NCBI GenBank assembly: GCA_913057145.1 | Contig: CAJXNJ010000011.1 | Coordinates: 1-39,804 of the forward strand | Direction of reading: 5' to 3' | Length of the DNA stretch: 39,804 bases | Source of the DNA: an uncultured Ectothiorhodospiraceae bacterium | Lineage (GTDB): Bacteria > Pseudomonadota > Gammaproteobacteria > Nitrococcales > Nitrococcaceae | Shown: one piece after another, positions 18,151-26,796 of the stretch | Layout of the letters: every line of letters starts with the position of its first letter | Position numbering within the stretch: the stretch's first letter is position 1 | The notes under the pieces: model-generated | What the model was told of the DNA's origin: nothing | The model's input: the letters and a program-made list of their open reading frames with translations, nothing else | The model's database searches: none | Position numbers and translations under genes: made by a program

Positions 18151-19097
18151 TTTGTAAGGCGCTTCTCGATGGCGGCAAAAAGATCGCCGGCCAGGTTCGT
18201 GCCTTTCTGCGCATCAATCTCTCGCACGCAGGTAGGGCTGGTGACGTTGACTTCAGTGAGATATCCGCCGATGACATCCAGTCCGGCAAAAAGAATCCCG
18301 TGTTCGGTAAGCAGCGGCCGCACCTCGGCGACGATCTCGCGTTCACGTTCGGTCAGTGGGCTGGCAACCCCGCGGCCGCCGGCAGCCAGGTTGCCGCGGC
18401 TCTCACCCGCTGCGGGCAGACGCGCAAGCGCATAGGGCGCCGGTTCACCATCGATGACCAGGACGCGACGATCGCCCTCGCTGATCTCCGGCAGATACCG
18501 CTGCGCCATCACGTATTTGCTGCCGCGCTCGGACAGCTGCTCGATAATGACACTGGTGTTGGGGTCTCCGGCGTGTACCACGAAGATGGCTTCGCCTCCC
18601 ATGCCATGCAGCGGCTTGAGAACGGCGCGGCCCTGGGCATTGATGAAGGCCTTGAGTGGTTCGGCTTTCATCTCCACCACGGTCGGGGTGCAGCATTGCG
18701 GGAACTGTGCGATGGCAAGTTTTTCCTGCACGTCGCGCAGACCACGCGGCCGGTTGACCACCAGCACACCGGCTTTCTCGGCAATCTCCAGGATGTGTGT
18801 GGCGTAGACATAGGCGCTGTCCACCGGTGGGTCCTTGCGCATGAGGATGGCGTCGAGATTCTCCAGCGGTTCTTCATCGCGCTCGCCCAGGGTGAACCAG
18901 TCGTGATTGTCATCACGGACTTCCAGCAGCGCCCCATCGCCCCAGGCCATGCCCTCGCGCAGCGAGAGGTCGGCCAGCGTCATGTAGCGGATCTCCCAGC
19001 CGCGCCGTTGCGCCTCGAGCAGCATGGCAAGCGTTGTGTCCTTGTATGGGGTGATTCCCTCGATGGGGTCCATCACTACCCCCAGGCGATAGGGCAT
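18147..19097 (-). CDS. gshB: Glutathione synthetase
   Basis: This 316-aa ATP-grasp enzyme joins gamma-glutamylcysteine and glycine. Signatures are VVMDPIEGITPYKDTT at the N-terminus, VLKPLHGMGGEAIF for ATP binding, and GLDVIGGYLTEVNVTSPTCVREI near the C-terminus. The ATG at 19097 follows AGGAG with a 7-nt spacer, which decides the start over an in-frame codon at 19127. It is co-directional with the TonB-like gene and diverges from higBA. Confidence 0.96.
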   Translation of the reverse strand: MPYRLGVVMDPIEGITPYKDTTLAMLLEAQRRGWEIRYMTLADLSLREGMAWGDGALLEVRDDNHDWFTLGERDEEPLENLDAILMRKDPPVDSAYVYATHILEIAEKAGVLVVNRPRGLRDVQEKLAIAQFPQCCTPTVVEMKAEPLKAFINAQGRAVLKPLHGMGGEAIFVVHAGDPNTSVIIEQLSERGSKYVMAQRYLPEISEGDRRVLVIDGEPAPYALARLPAAGESRGNLAAGGRGVASPLTEREREIVAEVRPLLTEHGILFAGLDVIGGYLTEVNVTSPTCVREIDAQKGTNLAGDLFAAIEKRLTK

Positions 19098-19173
19098 GGG
19101 CAACTCCTGTGGCTGATTATTGAGCAATCCTCATTGTATCGGATGTCTTGAGCATCGTTGACCGCTTCATCTT

Positions 19174-19202
19174 TTGACAGGAGTCACGTGACACATTACA
19201 TT
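19174..19202 (+). promoter_or_regulatory. higBA promoter with palindromic operator
   Basis: A perfect -35 TTGACA (19174-19179), a 17-bp spacer and the -10 TACATT (19197-19202) form a strong sigma-70 promoter. The spacer contains the perfect 10-bp palindrome GTCACGTGAC (19183-19192), well placed for HigA autorepression. The expected start point is about 19209-19210, at the higB ATG. Confidence 0.75.
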
Positions 19203-19209
19203 TTTGATC

Positions 19210-19491
19210 ATGATCAAAAGCTTCGGCGATAAAAAAACGAGGGAGCTTTTTCTGACCGGGCAATCCAAGCAGGTCCCGGCGCAGATTTTGAAGCGTACGT
19301 TAAGAAAATTGGACTATGTTGATCTTGCCATGACGATTGATGATCTGAGAGTGCCGCCAGGTAATCGATTGCATGCTCTATCTGGGGACAGGGATGGTCA
19401 GTACGCCATTGCGATCAATGATCAATGGCGGATCTGTTTTCGGTTTGAAAATGGTGATGCTTTTGAGGTTGAAGTGTGTGATTACCATTAG
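19210..19491 (+). CDS. higB: HigB-type toxin (RelE superfamily)
   Basis: This 93-aa protein matches HigB/host-inhibition toxins, with MIKSFGDKKTRELF at the start, RKLDYVDLAMTIDDLRVPPGNRLHAL in the middle and INDQWRICFRF at the end. These toxins are ribosome-dependent mRNA endonucleases. The ATG at 19210 is chosen over a TTG at 19204. No Shine-Dalgarno is visible, and the promoter predicts a transcript that begins at or within a base of the ATG. Toxin-before-antitoxin order is typical of higBA. Confidence 0.92.
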   Translation: MIKSFGDKKTRELFLTGQSKQVPAQILKRTLRKLDYVDLAMTIDDLRVPPGNRLHALSGDRDGQYAIAINDQWRICFRFENGDAFEVEVCDYH

Positions 19492-19503
19492 GAGATGCGA
19501 AAT

Positions 19504-19818
19504 ATGAGCGATCTGAAACGACATAAATTTGGCCGCAGGCCAACGCATCCCGGCGAAATGTTACGTGAGGACTTCATGCCTGATTATGGTCTGAGTGTAT
19601 CGCAGCTCGCGGGCCTGCTGGGTGTCTCCAGACAGTCGGTCAATGAGTTGTTACGCGAACGTCGCGCTGCCAGCCCGGAAATGGCGCTTCGCTTGAGCCG
19701 GCTTTTTGGTAATACGGCCGAGTTTTGGCTGAATGCACAATCCGCGGTGGACCTATGGCAGGCAGCTCAGGCAATCGATTCCGAGGTTCAACAGATCAGG
19801 CCCTTAAATGCCGCTTGA
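19504..19818 (+). CDS. higA: HigA-type antitoxin (XRE helix-turn-helix)
   Basis: This 104-aa protein has the HigA lead THPGEMLREDFM and a helix-turn-helix SVSQLAGLLGVSRQSVNELL. It should neutralise HigB and repress the operon. The ATG at 19504 is selected because AGGAG at 19490-19494 is properly spaced for it and abuts the alternative ATG at 19495. The ribosome-binding site overlaps the higB stop. Its last codons run into the opposite-strand MFS gene fragment. Confidence 0.93.
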   Translation: MSDLKRHKFGRRPTHPGEMLREDFMPDYGLSVSQLAGLLGVSRQSVNELLRERRAASPEMALRLSRLFGNTAEFWLNAQSAVDLWQAAQAIDSEVQQIRPLNAA

Positions 19819-19910
19819 TGACATGGGTCGTGGGCGATAAAGCGCCCAGAGCCCGAGTACCGGCCCGGGCAGCAGCCAGAGCAGGGCCCAGGGGCCGTGG
19901 GTGGCCTGCT
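19804..19910 (-). pseudogene. 3'-end fragment of an MFS transporter gene
   Basis: The minus strand reads about 35 codons ending in TAA at 19804-19806. They include HGPWALLWLLPGPVLGLWAL, which matches QGPSVLIWLLPGPVLGLWAL at the C-terminus of the intact MFS gene at 29898-31115. The reading frame and the stop position relative to the core are gene-like, but everything 5' of about codon 35 is missing, replaced by the allophanate hydrolase 3' end. The tails after the core differ (YRPRP here, HWQPA in the intact gene). It is a remnant rather than a functional gene. Confidence 0.85.
19841..19880 (+). repeat. 40-bp direct repeat, left copy
   Basis: This 40-bp block is identical to 29956-29995 in the same orientation, 10,115 bp away. 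It encodes the LWLLPGPVLGLWAL part of the MFS C-terminus on the minus strand. Identity stops abruptly at both ends, although homology to the MFS gene continues at a lower level on one side. Confidence 0.95.
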
Positions 19911-21707
19911 TTAGAGGCTGTTCAAATAACGTCGCCACGAGCGCATATGCGAAACATCCTCGGCGTCACCTGTTAGGGCGCATCCCTCGCACAGGAACCC
20001 GGTCACGCTGGTGCCATCGGCCAGATGCACTCGTCCAAGGCCCAGTGGTGCGGGAATGGTTGAGAGAAACTCGCCGAATATGCTGCGTGGTAATGACCAT
20101 ATTTCGAGTTCGATTGCGGTGCCACCTTCATTGACGCGAACCAGGCCGGGCCTTTGCGGTGGGCCGCCGGGCAGTGCATAGAGACGATAGCTGGCTGCTG
20201 TGCAGGTTTTGGTTAGTAGGCGTCCGCCGCGCTCGATGAGTTCATGATTGAGGGGAAGCCCGGTCATATGTGCACCGCAAACTGCCAATGGTAGCCGGTG
20301 CGCATTGTCTTCTAGGTGGGATGATTCTTGAATGGGTACTGATCGTTCACTGGTCCCCAGCGGTAGCGCAAGATGTTGTTGCAAGCGCCCAGCCAGTCTC
20401 AGCAAAGGCTGATCAAGGAACGTGGGTGCAAACAATGTGACACCGAATGGCAGACCATTGGGTGCAAATCCGACGGGTGTGGCAACAGCGCTCAGGTCGA
20501 GCAAGTTCATGAAATTGGTATATAGCCCGAGCTGGCTGTTTATACCGATCGGATCTGCCTCGACGGCTGCCAGCGTGGGTAGAGTCGGCGCCGTCGGAGT
20601 GACGATACAATCTAGCTCTGACCAAACAGCGTCTGTCCTGCGGCGCAGTTCTGCCAAGCGGTGTTCCGCGGCAAAAAGATCGCATGCAAGCGGTATTTTG
20701 CCTTCCGCAATAATCTGTCGGGTTATCGGCAGCAGCGCCTCGGGCTGCGACTCGATGAAATCACGTATGGCACTGTAGCGCTCAGCCACCCAAGGCCCTT
20801 CATAAAGTAGACGCGCGGTTTCGAAAAATGGGGCGAAGTTTATAAATTCGGCTTTACCACCCAGTGCCTCAAGTCCAGCAACGGCCGCGTCAAAAGTAGC
20901 TCTGTCGAAAGGCGCCTCGATGTTCTGAAGCCCCGCTTCTGTTGGTACCCCAAAACTGAAGTCATCGATGGGCAGGTCGGCTTGCAACGGCAGGGGTGAC
21001 TGTGGGGGGCGGGACTGCGCATCCAAAGGATCAAATGCCTGTGCTACCGCGAATACACGTTGCACGTCATCCGCGCAAAGCCCAAATATGCTCACGCAGT
21101 CGAGGCTGCGGCATGCAGGAACCACGCCGCGGGTGCTGATTAGGCCGCGGCTTGGTTTAAGGCCTACCAAGTTATTGAAGGCTGCAGGAACGCGTCCCGA
21201 CCCGGCGGTATCCGTGCCAAGTGAGAAGCTGACTTGCCCAAGCGCTACGGCAACGGCCGACCCCGAACTGGAGCCACCCGATACGCGTTCGGGATCAAAG
21301 GCATTACGACAGGGTCCGTAGGGTGATCGAGCGCCTACCAGCCCCGTAGCAAATTGATCAAGGTTGGTTTTCCCCATCGGTACAGCGCCGGCTTCAATTA
21401 AGCGCTGGACTACCGTAGCTGAAGCCTCAGGCTGGTAGCGGTAATCGGGGCACCCAGCGGTGGTTGGCATGCCCGCGACGTCGATATTGTCCTTGACCGC
21501 GAATGGAATGCCATAAAGCGGCAGCGTTGTTGGGTCTATCTGTTCGAGCCGGGCAATGTGTGACTCGAGCAGCATGTCATCTATTACTGTAATCCAGGCA
21601 TTATGGAGATCGCGCTCGAGAATGGTTTTGCGTTTACGGCTCAGATATTCGCGTGGCGTTCTGGCACCGGAGCGATAAGCCGCCAACTCTTCGGCGATGG
21701 TGTCCAT
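19911..21707 (-). CDS. atzF: Allophanate hydrolase
   Basis: This 598-aa protein has an N-terminal amidase-signature domain and a C-terminal domain typical of full-length AtzF/DUR2 proteins. The Ser-Ser-Lys triad is visible: K72 in AVKDNID, a cis-Ser in SGGSSSGS (143-150) and the nucleophile S170 in DTAGSGR. It hydrolyses allophanate to ammonia and CO2, the last step of guanidine (or urea) assimilation by the carboxylase route. The start shares one base with the carboxylase stop (TAATG). Its stop abuts the MFS fragment, marking the left edge of the inserted operon. Confidence 0.95.
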   Translation of the reverse strand: MDTIAEELAAYRSGARTPREYLSRKRKTILERDLHNAWITVIDDMLLESHIARLEQIDPTTLPLYGIPFAVKDNIDVAGMPTTAGCPDYRYQPEASATVVQRLIEAGAVPMGKTNLDQFATGLVGARSPYGPCRNAFDPERVSGGSSSGSAVAVALGQVSFSLGTDTAGSGRVPAAFNNLVGLKPSRGLISTRGVVPACRSLDCVSIFGLCADDVQRVFAVAQAFDPLDAQSRPPQSPLPLQADLPIDDFSFGVPTEAGLQNIEAPFDRATFDAAVAGLEALGGKAEFINFAPFFETARLLYEGPWVAERYSAIRDFIESQPEALLPITRQIIAEGKIPLACDLFAAEHRLAELRRRTDAVWSELDCIVTPTAPTLPTLAAVEADPIGINSQLGLYTNFMNLLDLSAVATPVGFAPNGLPFGVTLFAPTFLDQPLLRLAGRLQQHLALPLGTSERSVPIQESSHLEDNAHRLPLAVCGAHMTGLPLNHELIERGGRLLTKTCTAASYRLYALPGGPPQRPGLVRVNEGGTAIELEIWSLPRSIFGEFLSTIPAPLGLGRVHLADGTSVTGFLCEGCALTGDAEDVSHMRSWRRYLNSL

Positions 21708-24700
21708 TAATCAGTCTCCCATTCAATGATGGCCAAAGGCTGACCCGGTGTGACCGGGCGACCGGGCTTACACAGCATCCGCTTGATTACCCCCGCCTGT
21801 GGTGCGTGGACGGGGATTTCCATTTTCATTGATTCGATGACCAGCAGTAGGGCATCAGAAGTAACGTGAGCACCTTCGCCAACCGCAATGGTCCAAATGC
21901 TGCCATGGACATCGGCTTCAAGGACTCCCTCGCCTTCATTTAGCTCAAGGCCTTCGGCGACCGGCGTCGGTGGCTCGACCTCGGTTGTAAAGTCAGCTTG
22001 ACCGTTCGCGAGCCAACGTTGCCGCTCAGCTTCGAACGCCGTTTGCTGGCGCTCTTTGAATGCCGCGATGCTAGCCTCGTTATCCGCAACAAACCTTTGA
22101 TAACGCGCCAGCGAGAACGTAGTCTCTTCGATATTGAGCTGCAGGCCACCACTCGGGAATGCGGCGCGCATATCCATCAGCTCTGACTCGCTAACCTCAT
22201 AGAAGCGGATCTGGTCAAAAAACCTAAGCAACCAGGGTTTTTGGAACTCGGACGTTGTGCGATAGCGATTCCAGATTTGTAGCGTGCGGCCAACAAACTG
22301 ATATCCACCTGGGCCTTCCATGCCATAGATGCACATGTATGATCCCCCTATTCCCACCGCATTCTCCGGTGTCCAGGTTCGGGCTGGGTTGTATTTGGTG
22401 GTAACTAGCCGATGTCGGGGGTCGACTGGGGTCGCAAGCGGGGCAGATAGGTAAACATCACCTAGTCCCATGACCAGATAGGAAGCATCAAAGACAATGC
22501 GCCGCAGCTCGATCTCATCCTTGAGCCCATTGATGCGACGGATAAATTCAATATTGTCGGGGCACCAGGGTGCATCAGGGCGCACCGACTGCATGTATTT
22601 CTCGGTAGCGAGTCGTGTCTGGCTATCATTCCAGGCCAGCGGCAGGTGAATAATGCGTGATGGCAGTTCCTCGCTATCTAAATTGATCAGCTCAGCTTCA
22701 GACTGCTCCAGGATCTCTAGCAGCCGTTCGACCGGAAGCTGACCCGGGTCAAAGTGGATCTGCAGGCTTCGAACGCCGGGTGTCATCTCGATGACCCCAG
22801 GGATAGCAAGTTCAGCGAGCCATTCCAGTAGTGCCTGCACGCGAAAGCGCAGAGCAAGGTCCAGCACGATGGGACCGTATTCGACCAGTAGGTAGCGATC
22901 GCCGGCCGCGCGATAGGTCACTTCGGGACGTCGCGACGAGGCCTCGTGGTGCGAGATAATTGGGCTGGCAGGCGCCGTTGGCTTGAGTTCGGGCCGCGGC
23001 GTCGGCGGCTGCAGGGTGGCAATCATTGCTGTTTGCTCTGCGGCCGACTGTCGAGCTTCGTCCCGACTGACTACCTGAAAGCGGACAGTATCGCCGGGCC
23101 GCAGCTGACCAAGCTTCCATAGATCGGCGTCGATGATAGTGGCGGGACAGACAAATCCGCCCAAGCTGGGGCCGTCCGGCCCCAGAATAACCGGCATGTC
23201 CCCAGTGAAGTCGACGCTGCCAATGGCATAAGCGTTGTCATGGATATTGGATGGATGCAGTCCTGCTTCTCCACCGTCGTCGCGTGCCCATTCCGGTTTG
23301 GGGCCGATTAGGCGAACGCCCGTACGGCTTGAGTTGTAGTGAACTTCCCATTCAGCGTCAAAAAATTTTTTGATGTAGGCGGGAGTGAAAAAATCCGGCG
23401 CTCCGTGGGGGCCGGACATTGCGCGTAGAGTCCAGAATCTGCGGATCTTCGGAATCAGCTCGGTGGGCAGGCTTCGTCCCCGCTGCGCTGATACCTGTGT
23501 CGATGAAGGTTTGCTTTCGGCAGGCCGCAGTACGTCGCCGGCCATAAGTGCTCTGCCGCCATGGCCGCCTAGTCGGCCAAGCGCAAAGGTTGCACGGCTA
23601 CCCATATGCAGCGGCACATCCAGTCCGCCTTCGACCAGTAGATAGGCCCGGATGCCCGCGTCGCCGGCGCCGCCAATGTTTAAGGTTTTGCCGGCAGCGA
23701 TGGTGAAAACTTCCCAGAAAGGCACCGGCTGACTGTCGCATGTAGCGGCCATGGGGGCTCCGGCAAGTACGATTTGGGTAGTTTCTGAGAAGCGCAGGCT
23801 GGGCCCCTGAGCTGTGATTTCAAGGCCGCTAGCCGTCTCGGGGTTCCCCAGTAGGCGATTGCCCAAGCGAAAGGATAGATTGTCCATCGGTCCCGAGGGC
23901 GGTAAACCGATATCCCAGTAGCCCACGCGACCCGGCCAGTCCTGGATTGTTGTCAAGGTACCCGCAGTAATCACATCAATTCGGGCCTCGTCATCCCGAA
24001 ATTCAGCCAAACTCTGGGTAATAGCCTCACCGTTTTGTAATGCCGACATGCGCGTAATAGCCCGGAGATAAGCCAGGTTGGTCATCACACCATCGATACG
24101 CATGTCTGTAAGCGCCCGGCCAAGTCGATCTAGTGCCGTGCTCCGATCTTCAGCATGGACGATGACCTTAGCCAGCATCGGATCGTAGTAGTGCGTTACC
24201 TCGAGTCCGCGTTCAATCCATGTGTCTACTCGGCAGTCCTTTGGCAGTATTGCCTCGGTGATAAGCCCAGTGGCAGGCTGAAAATCCTTACCCGGATCTT
24301 CAGCATAAACTCGCGCCTGAATGGAATGACCGACGGGTGGCTTGGGCCGGCGTTCAACCAGATCGTTAAGTTCGCCGGCGGCCGCGTCCAGCATCCAGCT
24401 GACAAGATCGATACCTGTCACGCTTTCGGTAACGCCGTGCTCGACCTGTAAGCGGGTATTTACCTCCAAAAAGTAGAAATCATTCGTCTCGGCATCGAGA
24501 AGGAACTCTACGGTTCCGGCCGAGCGGTAATTCACGCTTCGACCCAGTCGCTCTGCGGCCTCCAGCAAGTTGGCTCGGGTGGCGGCCCTGAGGTTGGGCG
24601 CGGGTGTCTCTTCGATGACTTTCTGGTGGCGGCGTTGCAGCGAGCAGTCACGCTCGCCAAGTGCAATGACTTCGCCGTGGCCATCACCAAAGATTTGAAC

Positions 24701-25327
24701 TTCGATATGACGTGCCTGCTTGATGTATTTCTCGAGAAAAATTCCGTTGTTAGAAAAATTGTTTTGTGACAGGCGCTGCACAGAGTCAAAGGCAATTTTC
24801 AATTCGGCGGCGTTTTCGCAAAGCTGCATGCCGATCCCGCCTCCTCCGGCAGTACTCTTTAGCATGACCGGATATCCGATTTCTCTGGCGTGTTTGAGTG
24901 CCGCTTCAACATCGACCAGAAGCTCTGTACCTGGCAGCAGCGGAACCTGATTGGCCATGGCCAAGGCACGGGCAGTGTGCTTAAGGCCGAATTCACGTAT
25001 CTGGGTGGGAGTGGGGCCGATAAAGACGATCCCCGCTGCTTCGCAAGCTTCGGCGAAATCGGCATTTTCGGAGAGAAAACCATAGCCTGGGTGAATGGCC
25101 TCGGCGCCATATTCACGCGCGGTGGCAAGAATGCGGGCGGCATCCAGATACGACTCGCTTGCTCTCGATGGTCCGATGGCGACGGCCTCATCGGCCTCGC
25201 GGGCATGCGGTGAAGCGCGATCGGCTTCGGAGAAGATCGCGAGGCTTCTGATGCCGCGCTCTTTTAGCGTGCGCTCAATGCGGCAGGCAATGGCGCCACG
25301 ATTGGCGATGAGTACCTTGCTGAACAT
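21707..25327 (-). CDS. Biotin-dependent guanidine carboxylase (urea carboxylase family)
   Basis: This 1206-aa multidomain enzyme consists of biotin carboxylase (about 1-450, FSKVLIANRGAIACRI and STAGGGGIGMQ), the paired KipA/KipI-like carboxyltransferase halves (about 460-1010), a linker and a biotinyl domain with K1168 in ESMKMEIP. By similarity it is urea carboxylase. The ykkC riboswitch, the two DUF1989 genes and the ABC transporter in the same operon match systems shown to carboxylate guanidine, so guanidine is the probable substrate (established family knowledge applied by context). The ATG at 25327 is chosen over a TTG at 25369. Confidence 0.9.
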   Translation of the reverse strand: MFSKVLIANRGAIACRIERTLKERGIRSLAIFSEADRASPHAREADEAVAIGPSRASESYLDAARILATAREYGAEAIHPGYGFLSENADFAEACEAAGIVFIGPTPTQIREFGLKHTARALAMANQVPLLPGTELLVDVEAALKHAREIGYPVMLKSTAGGGGIGMQLCENAAELKIAFDSVQRLSQNNFSNNGIFLEKYIKQARHIEVQIFGDGHGEVIALGERDCSLQRRHQKVIEETPAPNLRAATRANLLEAAERLGRSVNYRSAGTVEFLLDAETNDFYFLEVNTRLQVEHGVTESVTGIDLVSWMLDAAAGELNDLVERRPKPPVGHSIQARVYAEDPGKDFQPATGLITEAILPKDCRVDTWIERGLEVTHYYDPMLAKVIVHAEDRSTALDRLGRALTDMRIDGVMTNLAYLRAITRMSALQNGEAITQSLAEFRDDEARIDVITAGTLTTIQDWPGRVGYWDIGLPPSGPMDNLSFRLGNRLLGNPETASGLEITAQGPSLRFSETTQIVLAGAPMAATCDSQPVPFWEVFTIAAGKTLNIGGAGDAGIRAYLLVEGGLDVPLHMGSRATFALGRLGGHGGRALMAGDVLRPAESKPSSTQVSAQRGRSLPTELIPKIRRFWTLRAMSGPHGAPDFFTPAYIKKFFDAEWEVHYNSSRTGVRLIGPKPEWARDDGGEAGLHPSNIHDNAYAIGSVDFTGDMPVILGPDGPSLGGFVCPATIIDADLWKLGQLRPGDTVRFQVVSRDEARQSAAEQTAMIATLQPPTPRPELKPTAPASPIISHHEASSRRPEVTYRAAGDRYLLVEYGPIVLDLALRFRVQALLEWLAELAIPGVIEMTPGVRSLQIHFDPGQLPVERLLEILEQSEAELINLDSEELPSRIIHLPLAWNDSQTRLATEKYMQSVRPDAPWCPDNIEFIRRINGLKDEIELRRIVFDASYLVMGLGDVYLSAPLATPVDPRHRLVTTKYNPARTWTPENAVGIGGSYMCIYGMEGPGGYQFVGRTLQIWNRYRTTSEFQKPWLLRFFDQIRFYEVSESELMDMRAAFPSGGLQLNIEETTFSLARYQRFVADNEASIAAFKERQQTAFEAERQRWLANGQADFTTEVEPPTPVAEGLELNEGEGVLEADVHGSIWTIAVGEGAHVTSDALLLVIESMKMEIPVHAPQAGVIKRMLCKPGRPVTPGQPLAIIEWETD

Positions 25328-25346
25328 GTGTGATCCGGCTAATGGA

Positions 25347-25395
25347 GGCGGGTCGTCCCGCCGCTGCAACAGGCTCGCTAGGGTCGTCCCTAGCG
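25347..25395 (-). repeat. Tandem stem-loops with shared GGGACGACCC core
   Basis: The carboxylase leader has two perfect hairpins on the minus strand, 13 nt apart. The upstream one (25376-25395) is CGCTAGGG-ACGA-CCCTAGCG and the downstream one (25347-25362) is GGCGGG-ACGA-CCCGCC. The GGG-ACGA-CCC tip is identical while the lower stems differ but still pair, which argues for a selected RNA structure or repeat element. No U-run follows, so simple termination is unlikely. Confidence 0.7.
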
Positions 25396-25402
25396 GTCGG
25401 GG

Positions 25403-26062
25403 TCATTCCCAGATAATCATCTGAAGCGGTGTCGGGTTGAAGCCGCTACATGGGTTGTTGAGCTGCGGGCAGTTCGAAACCAGCGCGATCACATCCATCT
25501 CGGCGCGCATCTCTACGTACTTACCCGGCCCGGATATGCCGTCCTCGAATGAAAGTCCTCCTTCGGGTGTGACCGGGACATTCATAAAGAAGTTAATGTT
25601 ACTTACTACATCGCGCTTGGTCAGACCGTAATGGCTTTCCTGGATCGCGTGCAAAAAGTTGTCGCGGCAGGAATGCATCGACTTTTTCTCTAGTGCATAG
25701 CGCATTTGGTTTGCCTCGGCTGAGCAAGCGCCGCCCAGTGTGTCATGGCGGCCGCAGGTGTCCGCGGTAATGGTCAACATAACGTTACCTCGGTTTGAGA
25801 CAAGCGGTGAGCCAGTGGTCAGGTAAACATTGTTTTGACGCTGTGTAGTGTCAATGGCGCTGTAACGCTCGCCAGTCGGATCAGCGAGGCTGTAGAACAG
25901 CGTGTCGGCGGCTTCATTACCCTCTACATCTACGATGCGCAGCGTTTGTCCGCGGCTAAGTTCGGCGATCCACCAATCGCCTGCGAGGACGGTTTCACGG
26001 CGGATTGCGTTTTTAGGGTCGAGCGTGCTGGGTTGGAGGTTTATTGCAGGCACGGCATTCAC
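25403..26062 (-). CDS. Carboxyguanidine deiminase subunit (CgdA/CgdB type, DUF1989)
   Basis: This 219-aa protein belongs to the family long named urea carboxylase-associated protein. Conserved segments include [41 protein letters not shown] and [17 protein letters not shown]; the Cys and His residues could bind metal. In characterised guanidine pathways two such paralogues form CgdAB, which converts carboxyguanidine to allophanate and ammonia. Which of the two genes corresponds to CgdA or CgdB I cannot decide. Its start overlaps the paralogue's stop by 4 bp. Confidence 0.88.
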   Translation of the reverse strand: MNAVPAINLQPSTLDPKNAIRRETVLAGDWWIAELSRGQTLRIVDVEGNEAADTLFYSLADPTGERYSAIDTTQRQNNVYLTTGSPLVSNRGNVMLTITADTCGRHDTLGGACSAEANQMRYALEKKSMHSCRDNFLHAIQESHYGLTKRDVVSNINFFMNVPVTPEGGLSFEDGISGPGKYVEMRAEMDVIALVSNCPQLNNPCSGFNPTPLQMIIWE

Positions 26063-26796
26063 TCCTGGCAGGTGGCGATCAATGTATTGGCATAGGCGCG
26101 GGCATTTTCCGGGGCATGGTGGACGCAGAAGTCATCATCTGCCACAGGGGCTGATCGAAAGAGGGATACTTCTACTGCTCCGGGTTGGTAATCCGGGCCG
26201 GACGCCATGGGGTGGGGTGCCGTCGTCAGTACGACAAGGCTGTCGCTCTCAGCCCGCAGGTCAACGCTTGCGCCAGGGTGGCTGTGATTAGCGTGATAGT
26301 GCAGGTCACCGTCATCGTCCACGCTGACTTTTTGGAAAAAATTAACCGGAATGACAAGGTCGCGTGGCCCAAGTCCCCATTTTGCCAGTTCAATCAGAAA
26401 AAGCTCGCGTCCGTCGCGGTAGAAGTCGTTCCAATGATCCTGAAAATTGGCCGTGCCATAACGTGAACGAATCAGCTCAGCATCACTAATGCCGCCAATC
26501 GGATCATGCCAGCCCACGGTGTCCTCAATAATGGAAAACATCGCCCGGCCCATGTCCGAGAACAGCATGTTGCCATGGGATAAGCGGCTGACATGCTGCC
26601 CTTTGAGCGTATCAGCCATATTGTAGCGTTCCAGTGGATTGCTGGGGTTATAGGCCAGGAATGAAGCGTTAGCCCGTCCATCGATGTCGGTCAGGCGCAA
26701 AGTGTAGCCACGTCTGACAATCATCGACCAGTAGCGGGCACCTGGCACCATCTCACGGTGCACGATACGGTTTTGTGCAATGGGTGTGGCGTGCAT
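26059..26796 (-). CDS. Carboxyguanidine deiminase subunit, second paralogue (DUF1989)
   Basis: This 245-aa DUF1989 protein is the longer partner of the downstream gene. Shared landmarks are [43 protein letters not shown] and [15 protein letters not shown]. The two are expected to form a heteromeric deiminase acting between the carboxylase and allophanate hydrolase. The ATG at 26796 has GAGGAG 8 nt upstream and overlaps the ATPase stop as TGATG. An in-frame TTG one codon earlier is less likely. Confidence 0.88.
   Translation of the reverse strand: MHATPIAQNRIVHREMVPGARYWSMIVRRGYTLRLTDIDGRANASFLAYNPSNPLERYNMADTLKGQHVSRLSHGNMLFSDMGRAMFSIIEDTVGWHDPIGGISDAELIRSRYGTANFQDHWNDFYRDGRELFLIELAKWGLGPRDLVIPVNFFQKVSVDDDGDLHYHANHSHPGASVDLRAESDSLVVLTTAPHPMASGPDYQPGAVEVSLFRSAPVADDDFCVHHAPENARAYANTLIATCQE

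Noticed and set aside
19831-19848. TGGGCG/CGCCCA hairpin after higA as a terminator
   Set aside because: The stem is short, has no U-run, and its right arm is part of the conserved MFS coding sequence.
25327-25369. Longer carboxylase starting with TTG at 25369
   Set aside because: It adds 14 residues with no biotin-carboxylase similarity and runs through the downstream stem-loop; the ATG at 25327 begins the conserved FSKVLIANRG segment.
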